From Apium graveolens (Eukaryota > Streptophyta > Magnoliopsida > Apiales > Apiaceae): a stretch of 64,000 nt of DNA. Of this stretch, positions 33,614 through 45,300 are shown piece by piece (position 1 is the first letter of the stretch; every line of letters begins with the position of its first letter). The DNA lies in assembly GCF_009905375.1 (NCBI RefSeq), contig NW_027418176.1, positions 1-64,000 on the forward strand, read 5' to 3'. The translations under genes and the position numbers were made by a program. The notes beneath the pieces are model-generated. The model was not told where the DNA came from, did no database searches, and worked only from the letters and a program-made list of their open reading frames with translations.

Positions 33614-35062
33614 ATGAATTGGTGGACGACTAATCAAATGAATTGGTGGAGGACTAAGTGGATAAGGTTTACAGGTTATCATGAATTGATGTTGTTTAAC
33701 AAAGTAATGTAATAATTTTCTATTTCCCTGTTTCTTCATTTTCTTTTCATATGTGTTATTTGCATAAACTTTTGGTAGAAATCAAACACTAAAATAAGTA
33801 TCCTATTTTCCTTGTATATATGTATGTAGATTTACATGGAATGTCACTTGTATTTGTTTTTACATGACCTCTATGTCAAGAATTATCCTTTCAAGATTAT
33901 ATGTCAAGGTTAGAAAAAAAGTCACTTACATTTGTATTAATTTTTTTGTTCCTAATAAATAATCAAATACATGATATATGAAAAAAATGAAAATTTATAT
34001 AAAAAAAGCCCATGAATTATTTATATTTTATGTTCATATTTGTTGAATTATACTACTAAATTTATTTTATGTTTATGTATGACCTTACTTTAGAGACATT
34101 TTCACAGGAATTATATTTTTCTTGCTACTTGCAACAAGTTCCAAAAACAATGAAGAAAATGCTCCAAGTGCCTTCCCTTTCTCTTCATCAATGTACAGTG
34201 TAAGGTTTCTTTGTTATTCTTTAACTTTTACCATGCCAATATATATTATTAATATAAATGTAGATAGTACAAGTGGAACTATGTGGGGTGTGTTTTTTTT
34301 TCTAATGTATATATGACAAACAACTCTAAATTACTCTTTGTTGACCTAATAAAACACAAAGTTCACTTATATTTCGAGTTTCCCATCTCAGGAAGCCCCA
34401 TCACTTTTTAAATTAATTTTACAACACACATGGTTGAAAATGAGATTTCTTACTTGATAGAGATATAGGCTTTGTTTGGGAAATTTTTTAGTGTTGGAAG
34501 AACATATATTTTCAATACATGAATAGGTAGGGTCACCATTTTCAGCCTCACTAGAACCGGTTTCTTAGTAACTTCTATAGATCTGTAACTATTTGAAAAG
34601 TATAGAGTTATGATTTTTCTTTAATCCAGTAGTAATATTGTTGGCGGTGTCACTGGTGGTAGTAATTTTACTAGTCCAATTGGTGGCACTAGTAGTCGTA
34701 ATCTTAGGAATGGAATTGGTGGTGGGATTGTTGGTGGTAAAGTTCATCCTAATTTAAGGAGTATCATTGGTGGTAACTTTAATAATGGCATAAGTGCTAG
34801 TATCATTGGTGGTATATTGGGTAGTTTTAATAGTGGGCTTGGTGGCACCATGACTAGCATCTTTAGTGGTTACATTGGTGGTACCAGAAACGATAATATT
34901 AGTGGTGTTGGTGTTGAAGTTCGTGCTAGCTTAAGAAGCTCCATTTATGGCAAGTTTAATTATAGTATTACATGTTGTAGCATTGATGTTATATTGGTTA
35001 GTCTTAGTAGTGGTATTGGTGGTGACATTGGTGGTAGCTTATTGGTCGTATTGGTAGCTTAG
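33614..35062 (+). pseudogene. Gly/Ser/Ile-rich gene copy, unit 4 (nearly intact)
   Basis: Exon 1 from 33614 (MNWWTTNQMNWWRTKW...) loses one base at its end (AAAGTAATGTAATAA), which shifts the frame at the first splice. Exon 2 34108-34199 is open (ELYFSCYLQQVPKTMKKMLQ). Exon 3 from 34630 is open to TAG at 35060-35062, giving about 143 codons of SGLGGTMTSIFSGYIGG-type sequence. It lacks a segment between ISS and VGVEV that unit 1 has. If another donor were used the protein could still be made, so the call as pseudogene is moderate. Confidence 0.6.
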
Positions 35063-35360
35063 TGGTGGTATTATTGGTATTGGTGTTGAAGTTTGTGCTA
35101 GCTTAAGCAGTTGCATTTATGGCCAGTTTAATTATGGTATTACAGGTGGTAGCATTGATATTATATTGGTTAGTCTTATTAGTGGCATTGGTGTTGGCAT
35201 TGGTGGTAGCTTAGTGATCCTATTAATGGTGGAATGGCTAGTTGCTATAGTGGTAGCATTGGTGGTATATTGGTTAGTCTTAGTAGTGGAGATTTATGGT
35301 AGCATTGCTGGTAGCTTTAGTGGTAGCACTTGTTGTATATTAGGTAATATTATTACTTAA
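35063..35360 (+). pseudogene. 3' part of Gly-rich exon, out of frame, unit 4
   Basis: Second copy of the roughly 170-bp internal unit (GTTGGTGTTGAAG at 34907, ATTGGTGTTGAAG at 35079), then the common terminus GGTAATATTATTACTTAA at 35343-35360. Not in frame with the first part. Confidence 0.65.
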
Positions 35361-35381
35361 TTTAGCTTCGGAGATGGTGGT

Positions 35382-36307
35382 TGTGACACCCTCGAAACCC
35401 GGGTCAGAAGTTTGGGGTTCACAACACACATATTATTTAAACCTGTATATGAAATATTATATGCAATTACCCTTATTTACGCAACCACAAATAACAACAG
35501 GTTAAAGTATGAAAACCACCCACAACCTTGACTTTTATTATGTCATACCAAATCCCAACTAGTTTAAGTTATAACTGAAAATGAAATCATTCTTACAATA
35601 TATAAAACCAGCTCGATCCAACTCAACCTGGAATCCTAGATCGCATACTGGACTGGGGATTCTCGTTACCAACAATTTCCATTTTAACTATAGAATGACC
35701 TAAACAGATTCACAAGGTTGAGCTAACTAGCTCAGCAAGTTATAATATATAAAACAACTGAATATTCATTAGAATTGTTAAGCAATTATTAGAATTGGAT
35801 ATTTATTTTTAAGTTTAAAATCAAGGTTAGGCTACTGATCAGTGACACACTAACCCCGATCAAGGCACCCAGCTCTACTCTCTATACTGGATTAAAGGCA
35901 CACATTGGCCTAATATGACCACCAATCTGGTCTGACCACAAATCTGTTCCATATTTATAAACCTATCCAATTATATAACAATTCAACATGATAAATATTG
36001 TAATTCAATAAAACAGAATCATAATTAACATTGATAAAACATTTATTTCAGAGCATAAAGCAATTCATAAATATCACCAGAGTATATCAAGGTATGTATG
36101 AGAAATAACTTCCAACCTGTAGGAGAATCAGGTATTAGATGAATAATGGTTATACAAGGTTTAGTTCACTATACCATAGAATTGATTTCGCAACCAGATT
36201 TTTAAAAACTATCTAAAAAACGTTGTTGTTGAAAGGTGATTTCATGTCTATTGCAAGGGATTTTAATAACATTGCAACTGAATCAACAAAATTTCGAGAT
36301 CGTTACA
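35382..36307 (+). mobile_element. LTR-like block, module f of unit 4
   Basis: TGTGACACCCTCGAAACCC to CGTTACA. Same flanks as other units, with an internal deletion near 35750-35790. Confidence 0.6.
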
Positions 36308-36917
36308 AATACATGTTATTGCAATACATTATATAATCGTTACAGTAGATCAGAGATTTGGTCCCAAAAGTTAGGCGGTCTTGTTCAAAACTTGTACTCG
36401 GGCTTGCTGAAATTGTTTTCCCGAGTGTCTATTAAATAAACAAAAAATACACAGACTGTCAAACAATCTCCACTGCGGCGAAAGATTAAATCTTTGCTGA
36501 AATATTTCTCTCAAACACTGAATATTAAATCTTTGTAAAGACTAAAGCTCCAAGAAGATTAAATCTCGGAAAAGATTAAACCTTAAACGGAATGTATTTT
36601 TTCCCCAAATCATCTTTCCTAAAGTTCTTTCAATACACTAAATTTAATTTAGGAGAAGATTAAATTTGGTCGATTATTGTTAATGATTGTTTAATTTACC
36701 TCCTTGCTTTTTTGTTTCTATGTTATTTTGTGTTTGGGATCTTTTATCGATGTTACACTATGTGTTAATTAGGGTTTATTTATTAAATCATGTTTATTTG
36801 TCTATCCTGTTTTATTATCAGTTTTGAGTTGTATTGGGATTTGTTTGGAATGATAGTGGTAGGAAATTGTGAGGTATCACTTGTCGTTGTAAAAGTAGAA
36901 TTTGTTAATCTTTATAG
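36308..36917. repeat. Spacer, module g of unit 4
   Basis: Aligns with 11194-11844 but lacks about 60 bp before 36900 (TTGTATTTTGGAC... segment). No gene. Confidence 0.55.
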
Positions 36918-37931
36918 AATGAAGTACTACAAAGAAGATATTCAATACTTTCAGATGTTTTATTATATATCGAATCGTTAAATAAAAAACTTGTGTCCAA
37001 TCCCTAGGTCATATAAAGGTGTTTGTATAATTGTTTATTAAGAATCAATTAAGCAAGTGTTATTATAATTCACATCTTATAATTTTTTTTATCGGTTTCA
37101 TTTTAGAAAAAGATAAAAGAAAACTGTGAGAAGATGACCCGAGCTACAGGAAGTGATAACAAATGTTTTGAAAGAACATATACCACAAGTATCGATAACA
37201 AGAATAGTTCAAGGACGGAGAGGCGATATGTTTTTAATACAAATAACGAAGAAAATGACATCCATAATATTGGTGGAGGACATTGATCTGCAACTATGAC
37301 CATGCTACCTACTACAGGGAAATGTATCAAGTTAGCAAAAATTGAAAGGTTGCCATCTTTTATAACATGGATTCCCTTGGATAGGTAAAACATTTTGTGC
37401 TCTTTTTTTTTACAACTCCTTATCATTTGGTGATAAGGAATTAAATTAAATTACAATATGAGATTCTCAGATTGTTATTTACAAAACCCGGTACCTGACT
37501 TTCTCTTTGCAGGGTGGTTTCTCCACAAACTTGGATCAAATCGACTCATCAAAAAAGCATCTTCTGCTCAAGGTAAAACATCAGAGTGTGGAGGAACATC
37601 TCGATTTGGTCGCTTTGGCTTTGGCTCATAGTTATAAACAAAAATACCAAAACCACGACAACACAAATAGGTATATTGTAATTATGGAACATGCATATAT
37701 GATATTCCTTGTTATGGCCTCCACATCTACATGTCTTCCACTATGATTTGGTTGGATAGTACACACACATATGTTTTTTCCTATGGCTTTACATGGTTTT
37801 GTTTCTGCTTGGGTAAGTTGTTTAAATTTATGTCAAATTTTACCGTTTTTTATATATTGTTATTGGATTAAGGTCGTGTCAAATTTTACCCTTTTTGCAA
37901 ATTTTTTTTAAATTTTATCTCACAATCACTA
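36918..37931 (+). pseudogene. Exon-like fragments of unrecognised gene, module h of unit 4
   Basis: Block 1 from 36918 (NEVLQRRYSILSDVLLYIES), block 2 from 37107 after TTTTAG with donor at 37385, block 3 from 37513 after TTTGCAG, with WFLHKLGSNRLIKK and a Ser/Gly tail ending FGRFGFGS and TAG at 37629-37631. An alternative frame of block 3 is open for 79 codons (37507-37746) as MQGGFSTNLDQIDSSKKHLL. Which frame was original is undecided; the FGRFGFGS frame ends at the same place in units 1 and 4. TGA after GGH is shared with unit 1. Confidence 0.5.
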
Positions 37932-38559
37932 GGTCACATTACCTATTAGGGAGGAGGAAGTTAAGAATGTAGTCTTTTTCATTCATCAATACAAGTCACT
38001 AGATCCACATGGGTCGAACCCGACATTTTTCAAACGTATTGAAATTTTTTTAAAAGATATGTTGTCCTATTTTGTCAGATTTTCTTAGATATATGACATG
38101 GGCCAAGGGAACTAAATCGTAGGCTTGTATGTCTTATTCCTAAGGTTAAACAACTGAAACATATGGAAGATCTTTGACCTATCTATCTTTATAATGTACT
38201 GATGCGCATATTGTCGAAGGTGGTGGTGAATATGTTCAAACTATATTTAATCTAGACAATGTCTAACAAATAGAGTGCTTTTAATGAAGGGAGGCTATTA
38301 GTTCATAATACAATGATTGCATTTGAAGTCACAAGGGAAAAAAGGGTGTGGCTGGGTTAAGAATTGATATTTTATGGCATTAGATAGGTTGGAATGGAGA
38401 TTTTTTGATACAACGATTAAAGTTCTCTTTTACAACTTAAACAACATTGGTACACTTTATTTTCTCCTTTTTATCATGTACCAAATTCAAGTATCCGCCA
38501 CTAGCACTTAATTTGTTAATTATATGGATAAAAAGGATTTTAACATTGAATTGATTTGT
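37932..38559 (+). pseudogene. LINE reverse transcriptase fragment, module i of unit 4
   Basis: Full-length version of the fragment: EEVKNVVFFIHQYKSLDPHG, PTFFKRIEIFL, LIPKVKQLKHM-type segment, SNK*SAFNEG, LDRLEWRFFDTTIKVLF ending NIGTLYFLLF. Stops and frame changes throughout; no FADD box. Confidence 0.82.
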
Positions 38560-40323
38560 TGAAAAATATGTGTAAGTAAAACTAAATTGAACACAACGTG
38601 TCTCTCTAATTAATAACCACTCTTTAATTTTGATCAAATTTCTCCATTGCAAAGTACTACATTATAAAAAATTAGAGCCTCCATGTATTGAGAAATACAT
38701 GTATACAACACTTTATAATCCACCAGCATACGAGGAAAATTGTAATGTTTCTATCATCTCTACTATTTTCTTATTTATTTTAAATTTAGATTAATTTTAA
38801 TTTCCATATTGTTAACCATGTTTATTCGATTTAAGGTTTAAGAAATCAAATACCATTACTCAACTATCATAACACACATTATCATTCTCTTATAGAGGAA
38901 CTTAAATAAATTGGGGATATTTTGATAAAGTTTTTGGAGAAAACCTTACCATTTAGCGATATCATTATATATCATTAAGCGAAAACACTGATTTCTTATA
39001 GAGGAACTTAAATAAATTGGGGATATTTTGGAAAGTGTTTTTATATATTTATACGATTTAACATAGCGTTATTATATGATTTTATGTGCAAAAATTCATA
39101 AGCGAAAATATATGATAGTGGCTATAATACATAAGTTGTATTACACAAAATGTGAACATATATTCTTGATTCTAGCAAACTAAAATAATTATTGAATTCA
39201 CTTTATATGTTGAAATATATCTGACCCTCCTAACCCTCCTAACACAGAGTCTTATATATTATTTTTATATATTAACAAGAAGTCATGAGTTGCTTATGCA
39301 ATGAGAGCGAAAAAGGTGAAACAAATTGAACACGAGATTTTGTACTCGTTCCATTCAACTTTTATCTGGTCTCAGATAATCACTTGATCTAATTATCGAG
39401 GAAAGACTTGATAAGGTAATAGCAAGGCACACTCCCCTTGCAACAACAACAAGTAGAAACACTTGTATGCAGCTTAAGCTTTGTTATTAATTTTTGTTCT
39501 TATATGCAGCTTAAGCAAAACACTGAAAATACTTTTTGTTTGATTATGTATTCTTTGTGAGATGCATAGAAAGTAGAAACATGTTGAAACCTTTATTCGT
39601 AGATACAATGTAAATATTACACACCAGTTCAGTTTATAGATGATTTGAGAATTACAAGTGCAATGATTTTAATTGTAGTCGATTTTTATTTCATCATCTA
39701 ATTGCTTACAGAATTTTAAGAATCGGATAATTCTGTGCTGATCTTTGTTTTACATTTTTGGATATTGTGTGACTATATGTTCGTATCACAGGTTGTTGTG
39801 GAGGCCTGGGGGCTGAAAACTGCACTGGGAAAGATGAACGGTTAAGTCATATTAGTCATATTATTACTGCGGTTATGGTACCTGCATACATTGATAGTTC
39901 AGACGTTATTAGAAGGGCATAGAATGATACAACACGATCTTATGGCTTGGACTTAATAAAGTAGCATGAAAGGATTCGAGGATAGATCATGTGAGAAATC
40001 TAAATGAGGCATATTGTCATTTCTTTTATACAATGTTACAGATTTTGTTGCATCTACATATTGACCAGAGACAAGATTAATAGTAAAATATGATAGTTCT
40101 ACAATTCTCTTTGAGAAGCTTTAACAAAACTATGTCAAATTCATAATATGAGCCATAACCTTGTATCCTACTTCCCTTTGCTAAGGCCACACAATCACTC
40201 ATAAACCAGACAAGTTATAAATATTCTCCTTATTTACCTCTTACTAACCATTTCGAAAAACAATAAAATATTTATAAATATTCTACTATAAACTTACAGG
40301 TGTTTTCTATAGTTGCAAGTGAT
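38560..40323. pseudogene. Exon remnants, module j of unit 4
   Basis: Carries the same remnants as 13501-15240. The QGLLQRIM segment is deleted here and replaced by a second copy of TCTTATAGAGGAACTTAAAT (38887 and 38993). The VVVEAWGLKTALG-type exon starts at 39793 after GTATCACAG, shifted by loss of an A. IRRA* follows near 39915-39921. Ends at the Copia insertion. Confidence 0.45.
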
Positions 40324-40714
40324 AGGCTTGCTGGAATAATCTTAAATTTAGTTATTAATATGTGTTTTATTACTTTTGAATAAATTGTATAGGCCTTACT
40401 GAACGTTGTATTGGTTAGCACAACAGTAACTGTAGACTAGGTCATAGTTCAGTTTCAGCATTATCAGGGAAGTTGAAGTAGTGGAGTCATGCTAGGAAGT
40501 TCAGTTGCTATCTTTTAGATATCACGTTATATGTCTAGACTAGTATATATTAGATTGTATGCATTCAGTTTGATAACAAGGAATGAGAAGCAGCTTTATT
40601 TTCTTCTCCATACACAATAACCATGTGCTAAACACTGCACTTTGCATCTAAAGCACAAGCCCATCACAATTTTTTTCTACACTTGGTATAAGAGCATAAT
40701 GGTTAGGTTCCTGT

Positions 40715-41540
40715 ATGCCTAAATATCAACCCAAGCACACAAATAAAATCATGGAAACATCCAAAGCAAAAGAATGTTTTGTGGGCTTAAGCTATCCAAT
40801 GTTAACGAGAAACAATTATACGACATGGTCCCTAAAGACAAAAGTTTTCATGAAGGCGCAAGGAGTTTGGTGTGCAATCGAGCAGAAGGATCCTAAGGGG
40901 GCCGTGGATGAGAAAACGGTGCAAGTGGCACTTGCATCAATATATCAAGGTGTGCCCGAAGATGTGTTGCTGTCCTTTGCTGAAAAAGAAACAGCTAAGG
41001 AAGCATGGGAAGCGATCAAGATGATGTGTATGGGTGTGGAAAGAGTAAAAGAAGCAAAAGTACAGACGTTAAAAGGCGAGTTATAGTCCTTAATCATGAA
41101 GGAAACGGATAAAATCGAAGAATTTTGTATGAAGTTGAGTGGGATTGTGACTAAATCCGGTCCTTGGCGAAACAATGGAAGAATCGAGTGTTATGAGAAA
41201 AATTCTACGTGCAGTTCCGGATAAGTTTCTTCAAATAGCTTCAAACATGGAGCAATTTGGAGACGTTAAGGGGATGACAGTTGAAGAGGTAGTTGGTCAT
41301 CTCAAAGCTTACAAGAAAAGGATGAAGGGAAGGTCTGAGAGCGTAGATGGACAACTTCTTCTGACATCTCGGAATCAAAGACCTAGAGGTGGTTCTTTCC
41401 GTGACAAGAGTAGGATAAAGTGTTACAACTGTAATACTATGCGACACTAGGCTACGGAATGTGATAAACCGCGACGGGAAAGAGAGAAGAGACACGAAGT
41501 GAACCTCACAAAGATCGAGGATGATGAGCCAGCATTATTA
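40715..41540 (+). pseudogene. Gag of the gag-only Copia element (broken)
   Basis: First frame 40715-41086 begins MPKYQPKHTNKIMETSKAKE, followed by the DUF4219/UBN2-type GLSYPMLTRNNYTTWSLK, GVWCAIEQ and KEAWEAIKMMCMGVERVKEA, then TAG after LKGEL. The frame continues past that stop (SLIMKETDKIEEFCMKLSGI), is shifted near 41160, and resumes in 41175-41450 with MEESSVMRKILRAVPDKFLQ and KCYNCNTM*H. The knuckle (CYNC) is damaged: Gly is replaced and a stop follows the His. The first stop is shared with the second copy at 55693. Confidence 0.85.
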
Positions 41541-41554
41541 TAGACAGAAGATTA

Positions 41555-41710
41555 ATGCCAGACGGGCAAAATAAAAGGTGCTAGACGGGTAAATAGAAGT
41601 GCCAGATGGGAAGGATTTTTTTAAAGCAAAAAGGGCTAAGTTTAAGTGCCATATGGACAAAGAAGTTGAAAGCCAAACGGGTTAGGATGAATGCCAGACG
41701 GGCTAATCCA
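41555..41710 (+). repeat. Degenerate GCCAGACGGGC repeat cluster between gag and 3' LTR
   Basis: About seven variants of GCCAGACGGGC spaced 20-25 bp apart (for example GCCAGACGGGC, GCTAGACGGGT, GCCAGATGGGA, GCCATATGGAC, GCCAAACGGGT). Same array in the second element at 56164-56312. Confidence 0.7.
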
Positions 41711-42098
41711 AATGAGTTCATGATAAAATTTAAGATTAAGGGGGTGATTGTTGGAATAATCTTAAATTTAGTTATTAATTTGTGTTTTATTAGTTTTGAA
41801 TAAATTGTATAGGCCTTAGTGAAGGTTGTGTTGGTTAGCACACAGTAACTGTAGACCAGGTCATAGTTCAGTTTCAGCATTATCACGGACGTTGAAGTAG
41901 TGGAGTCATGCTAGGAAATTCAGTTGCTATTTTTTAGATATCACGTTATATGTCTAGACTAGTATATATTAGATTATATGCATTCAGTTTGATAAAAAGG
42001 AATGAGAAGCAACTTTATTTTCTTCTCCATACGCAGCCATGTGCTAAACACTGCACTTTGTATCTAAAGCACAAGCCCATCACAATTTTTATTCTACA

Positions 42099-42278
42099 TG
42101 GCTGTCTTACTGGTATGGAGATGATTCTTAAGGATGTTAGTTACTTGGTACAACTTGGAAGTGGGGTTGCTGCACCTTCTACATACTTGGAGAACAACAT
42201 GCCCATGATTCCATCCTCTGAATTACCCATTAGTGATTGCACCAACTATTTCTAAATCATTTTATGCTAAATACTATG
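42099..42278 (+). pseudogene. Exon remnant, module k of unit 4
   Basis: Right of the Copia insertion: GCLTGMEMILKDVSYLVQLG then SGVAAPSTYLENNMPMIP and SSELPISDCTNYF before TAA, the longest open version of this fragment. Fused at about 42278 (ATACTATG/ATATCTTATACC) to module c. Confidence 0.5.
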
Positions 42279-43906
42279 ATATCTTATACCTCTAAAAATT
42301 TAATTTGATTAAATGTTGTTATGGTAATATTAATTTGTGCATGACAATTAATTTTCTAATAATTGTGAGAGTTTTTTAGAGTTGAATCTATTATAATAGT
42401 ACTTCTATTATTGTTAGTTAGGGTTGTAGTAGTACATATATTATTGTTACTTTAGGTGAGTAGGCAATTTATATATAATTTCACTAAATAAAATTTAAAA
42501 CTCTCGAGAAAATGTCATTTTCAAGTTAAGTTTTTATACAATGCTTACCACTTAATTTATAGAAACTCATTTTATTTACAATATAAAATAAATTATAGTA
42601 TTGCTTGTTTACCTATGCTTGTAAATCAATACCCAATTAGTTTATATAATACATGGAGTAGACTTTGTTAAATTATATTTCTATAAAAAGAAAAAAATTG
42701 AAATTTGTAATAAGAAATTAATACTAAGAAAAAAAAACAATTTAAACTATATTGGGCCAATTGAAACAATTATATACAATTTTGCCTGCAAAATAAAGGA
42801 TATAAAAAGGTAGGTAAAACCCTAATATAGGTACAAGGGGGCCATGAAATAGTGTTTTGGAGTTATTTGTATTCTCTATGAAAAAGTGTTTTGGAGTAAG
42901 GTTAAACACATCTTTAAATGAATTAGTGGAGGACTAATCAAATGAACTGGTGGGGGACTAAGCCAATAAGGTTCAGAGGTTATCATGAATTGATGTTGTT
43001 TAACAAGATTAAAGTAATAATTTATATTTCCCCGTTTCTTCATTTTCCTTTCATATGTGTTTTTTGTAAAAACTTTTGGTAAATATCAAATACTATAATA
43101 ATATCTCATTTTCCTTTTATATATGTAAGTAAATTTACCGACCTTGATGTCAAGAATTATCGTTCAATATTATATGTCAAAGTTAGAAAAAAATTCACAT
43201 ACATTTGTATTAATATTTTTGTTCCTCATAAATAATCAAATACATGATATATTAAAAAATGAAAATTTTAAAAAAAGAAGCCCACACATTATTTATATTT
43301 TATGTTCATATTTGTTGAATTATACTATTCAATTTATTTTATGTTTGTGTGTGACCTTACTTTACAGAATTTGCACAAGAATTATATTTTTCTTACTACT
43401 TGCAACAAGTTCCAAAAACAATGAAGAAAATGCTAAAAGTCCCTTCCCTTTCTCCTCTTCATCAATCTACCATGTAAGGTTTCTTTGTTATTTTTTAACT
43501 TTTACCATGCCAATATATATCATATATATAAATGCACATAGTACAAGTGGATCTATGTGGGGTATGTTTTTTATTTTTCTAATGTATATATGACAAACCA
43601 CTCGAAATTACTTTATGTTACCTAATAACACACGAAATTTACTTATATATGGCGTTTCCCATCTCACAAAGCCCGGTCACTTTTTAACTTAATTTCACAA
43701 GACACATGATTGAAAATGAGATTTCTTACTTGATAGAGATGTAGGGTTTTTGTGAAATTTTTTTAGTGGTGTAAGAACTTATATTTTCAATACATGAATA
43801 GGTAGGGTCACCATTTTCAGCCTCACTAGAACCCATTCCTCATGTAACTACTATAGATCGGTAACAATTCGAAAAGTATAGAGTTATAAGTTTTTCTCAA
43901 ATCCAG
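42279..43906. repeat. Modules c (end) and d of unit 5
   Basis: Starts near the end of the spacer. Promoter block is decayed: one TTGGGCC (about 42753), second motif lost, one AAACCCTAA (42817-42825). Exon 1 equivalent at 42918 is dead (ATGAATTAG). Exon 2 equivalent 43379-43473 is open in the gene frame with one extra codon (CCT). A 149-codon open frame at 43144-43593 runs through intron and exon in another frame and is judged chance. Confidence 0.6.
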
Positions 43907-44545
43907 TAGTAATATTGTAGGCGGTGTCATTGGTGGTGGTAATTTTACTAGTCCAATTGGTGGTACTAGAAGTCGTAATCTTAGGAGTGGAATTGGTGGT
44001 GGGATTATTGGTGGTAAAGTTTATGCTACCTTACGGAGTATCATTGGTGATAACTTTAATAATGGCATCATTGGTGGTATCGTTGCATTGGTAGTAGCAT
44101 GACTAGCACCTTTAGTGGTTACATTGGTGGTACCTGAAACGATAATATTAGTAGTGGATTTGGTGGCATTGATGGTTACGTTGCTCCTGGTGCTCTTATT
44201 AGTGTAATTGGTGACATTGGAAGCGGTAATCTTTGTTAGAGAATTGGTAGTGATTTTATATGTATTGGTGGTGAAGTTTATTCTAGCTTAAGCAATTCCA
44301 TTTATAGCCACTTTAATTATGGTATTACAGGTGGTAGCATTGATGTTATATTGGTTAATCTTAGTGGTGGTATTGGTGGTAGCATAGCTTGCATCTTTAG
44401 TGGTGGTATTGGTGGTAGAATGACTAGTTGGCATAGTGGTATCATTGCTGAAATATTGATTAGTCTTAGTAGCAGAAATTGTGGTAGCAATGTTAGTAGC
44501 TTTAGTGGTAGCATTGGGTGTATATTAGGTAATATTAGTAGTTGA
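43907..44545 (+). pseudogene. Gly-rich exon, unit 5
   Basis: After the acceptor ATCCAG, open for 64 codons (SNIVGGVIGGGNFTSPIGG onward) to TGA at 44100-44102, caused by a small deletion near 44085. Further changes follow (TACCTGAAACG, TTGTTAGAG). Terminus GGTAATATTAGTAGTTGA. Confidence 0.7.
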
Positions 44546-44566
44546 TTTAGTTTCGGAAATGGTGGT

Positions 44567-45056
44567 TCTGACACCCTCTCAACCCGGGTCAGAAGTTTGG
44601 GGTTCACAACACACACAATATATAAATCTGTATATGAAATATTATATGCAATAACCCTTATTTACGCAACCACGGATCGCAACAGGTTAAATATGAAAAC
44701 AAGCCAAAACCTTAACTTTTATTACGTCCTACCAAATCCCAACTAGTTTAACTTACAGCTAAAAATGAAATCATGCTTACAAACCTGCATAACTCAAACT
44801 ACAACTTAAAGCTCCTGCTAGCTCGATCCAACTTAACCTGGAATCTTAGCTCGCATACTGGACTGGGGATCCTCGTTACGAACAATTTCCTTTTTAACTG
44901 TAGAATGACATAAACAGATTCGCAAGGGTGAGCTAACTAGCTCAACAAGTTAAACTAACAATAACCGAGGGTAAACAATGATCAACTGAAATGATTCATA
45001 GAAATCAAGTTTCTAGTTAAGCAATTTTGTAATTGGATATTCACTTTTAAGTTTAA
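44567..45056 (+). mobile_element. LTR-like block, 5' half only, module f of unit 5
   Basis: Starts TCTGACACCCTCTCAACCC (first TG mutated to TC). After TTTAAGTTTAAA it is fused at about 45056 to the end of module j; modules g, h, i and most of j are missing. Confidence 0.6.
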
Positions 45057-45300
45057 ATTGTATATTCATAGAAATATTTATAAATTTTCAACTATAAACT
45101 TACGTGTGTTTTCTGTAGTTGCTAGTGATAGGGTGTCTTGTACGGAGATGATTCTTAAGGATGTTGGTTACTTGGTACAACTTGGAAGTATTCCATGGTC
45201 TGAATTAATAATAACATGCCAATGATTCCATCCTCTTAATTCCCCATTAGTGATTGCAGCAACTATTACTATTTCTAAATCATTTTATGCTAAATACTAT
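45057..45300 (+). pseudogene. Exon remnant, module k of unit 5 (empty Copia site)
   Basis: Acceptor TTTCTGTAG near 45120, then LLVIGCLVRR-type reading with a deletion; ILKDVGYLVQLGS is recognisable at 45148. Copia site GATAGG/GTGTCTT (about 45129) is empty. Confidence 0.5.

Larger units (their letters stand above)
40329..42098 (+). mobile_element. Gag-only Copia element, complete with two LTRs, unit 4
   Basis: 5' LTR 40329-40681 (TGCTGGAATAATC...TTCTACA), PBS CTTGGTATAAGAGCATAATG at 40682, gag remnant, purine tract AAGATTAAGGGGG before 3' LTR 41749-42098. Flanks are AGGCT (40324-40328) and TGGCT (42099-42103), one change from a perfect duplication. No protease, integrase or RT: the internal region goes from gag straight to the 3' LTR. 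Confidence 0.88.

Noticed and set aside
37103..37426. 107-codon minus-strand frame
   Set aside because: It lies antisense to the h-module exons and matches no known protein; the homologous regions of units 1 and 3 do not keep it open.
43144..43593. 149-codon plus-strand frame with a hydrophobic stretch (IIFFLLLATSSKNNEEN) that looks like a signal peptide
   Set aside because: It runs through intron and exon 2 in a frame that cannot join exon 1 or exon 3; stops precede the stretch in the other units and no suitable ATG exists there.
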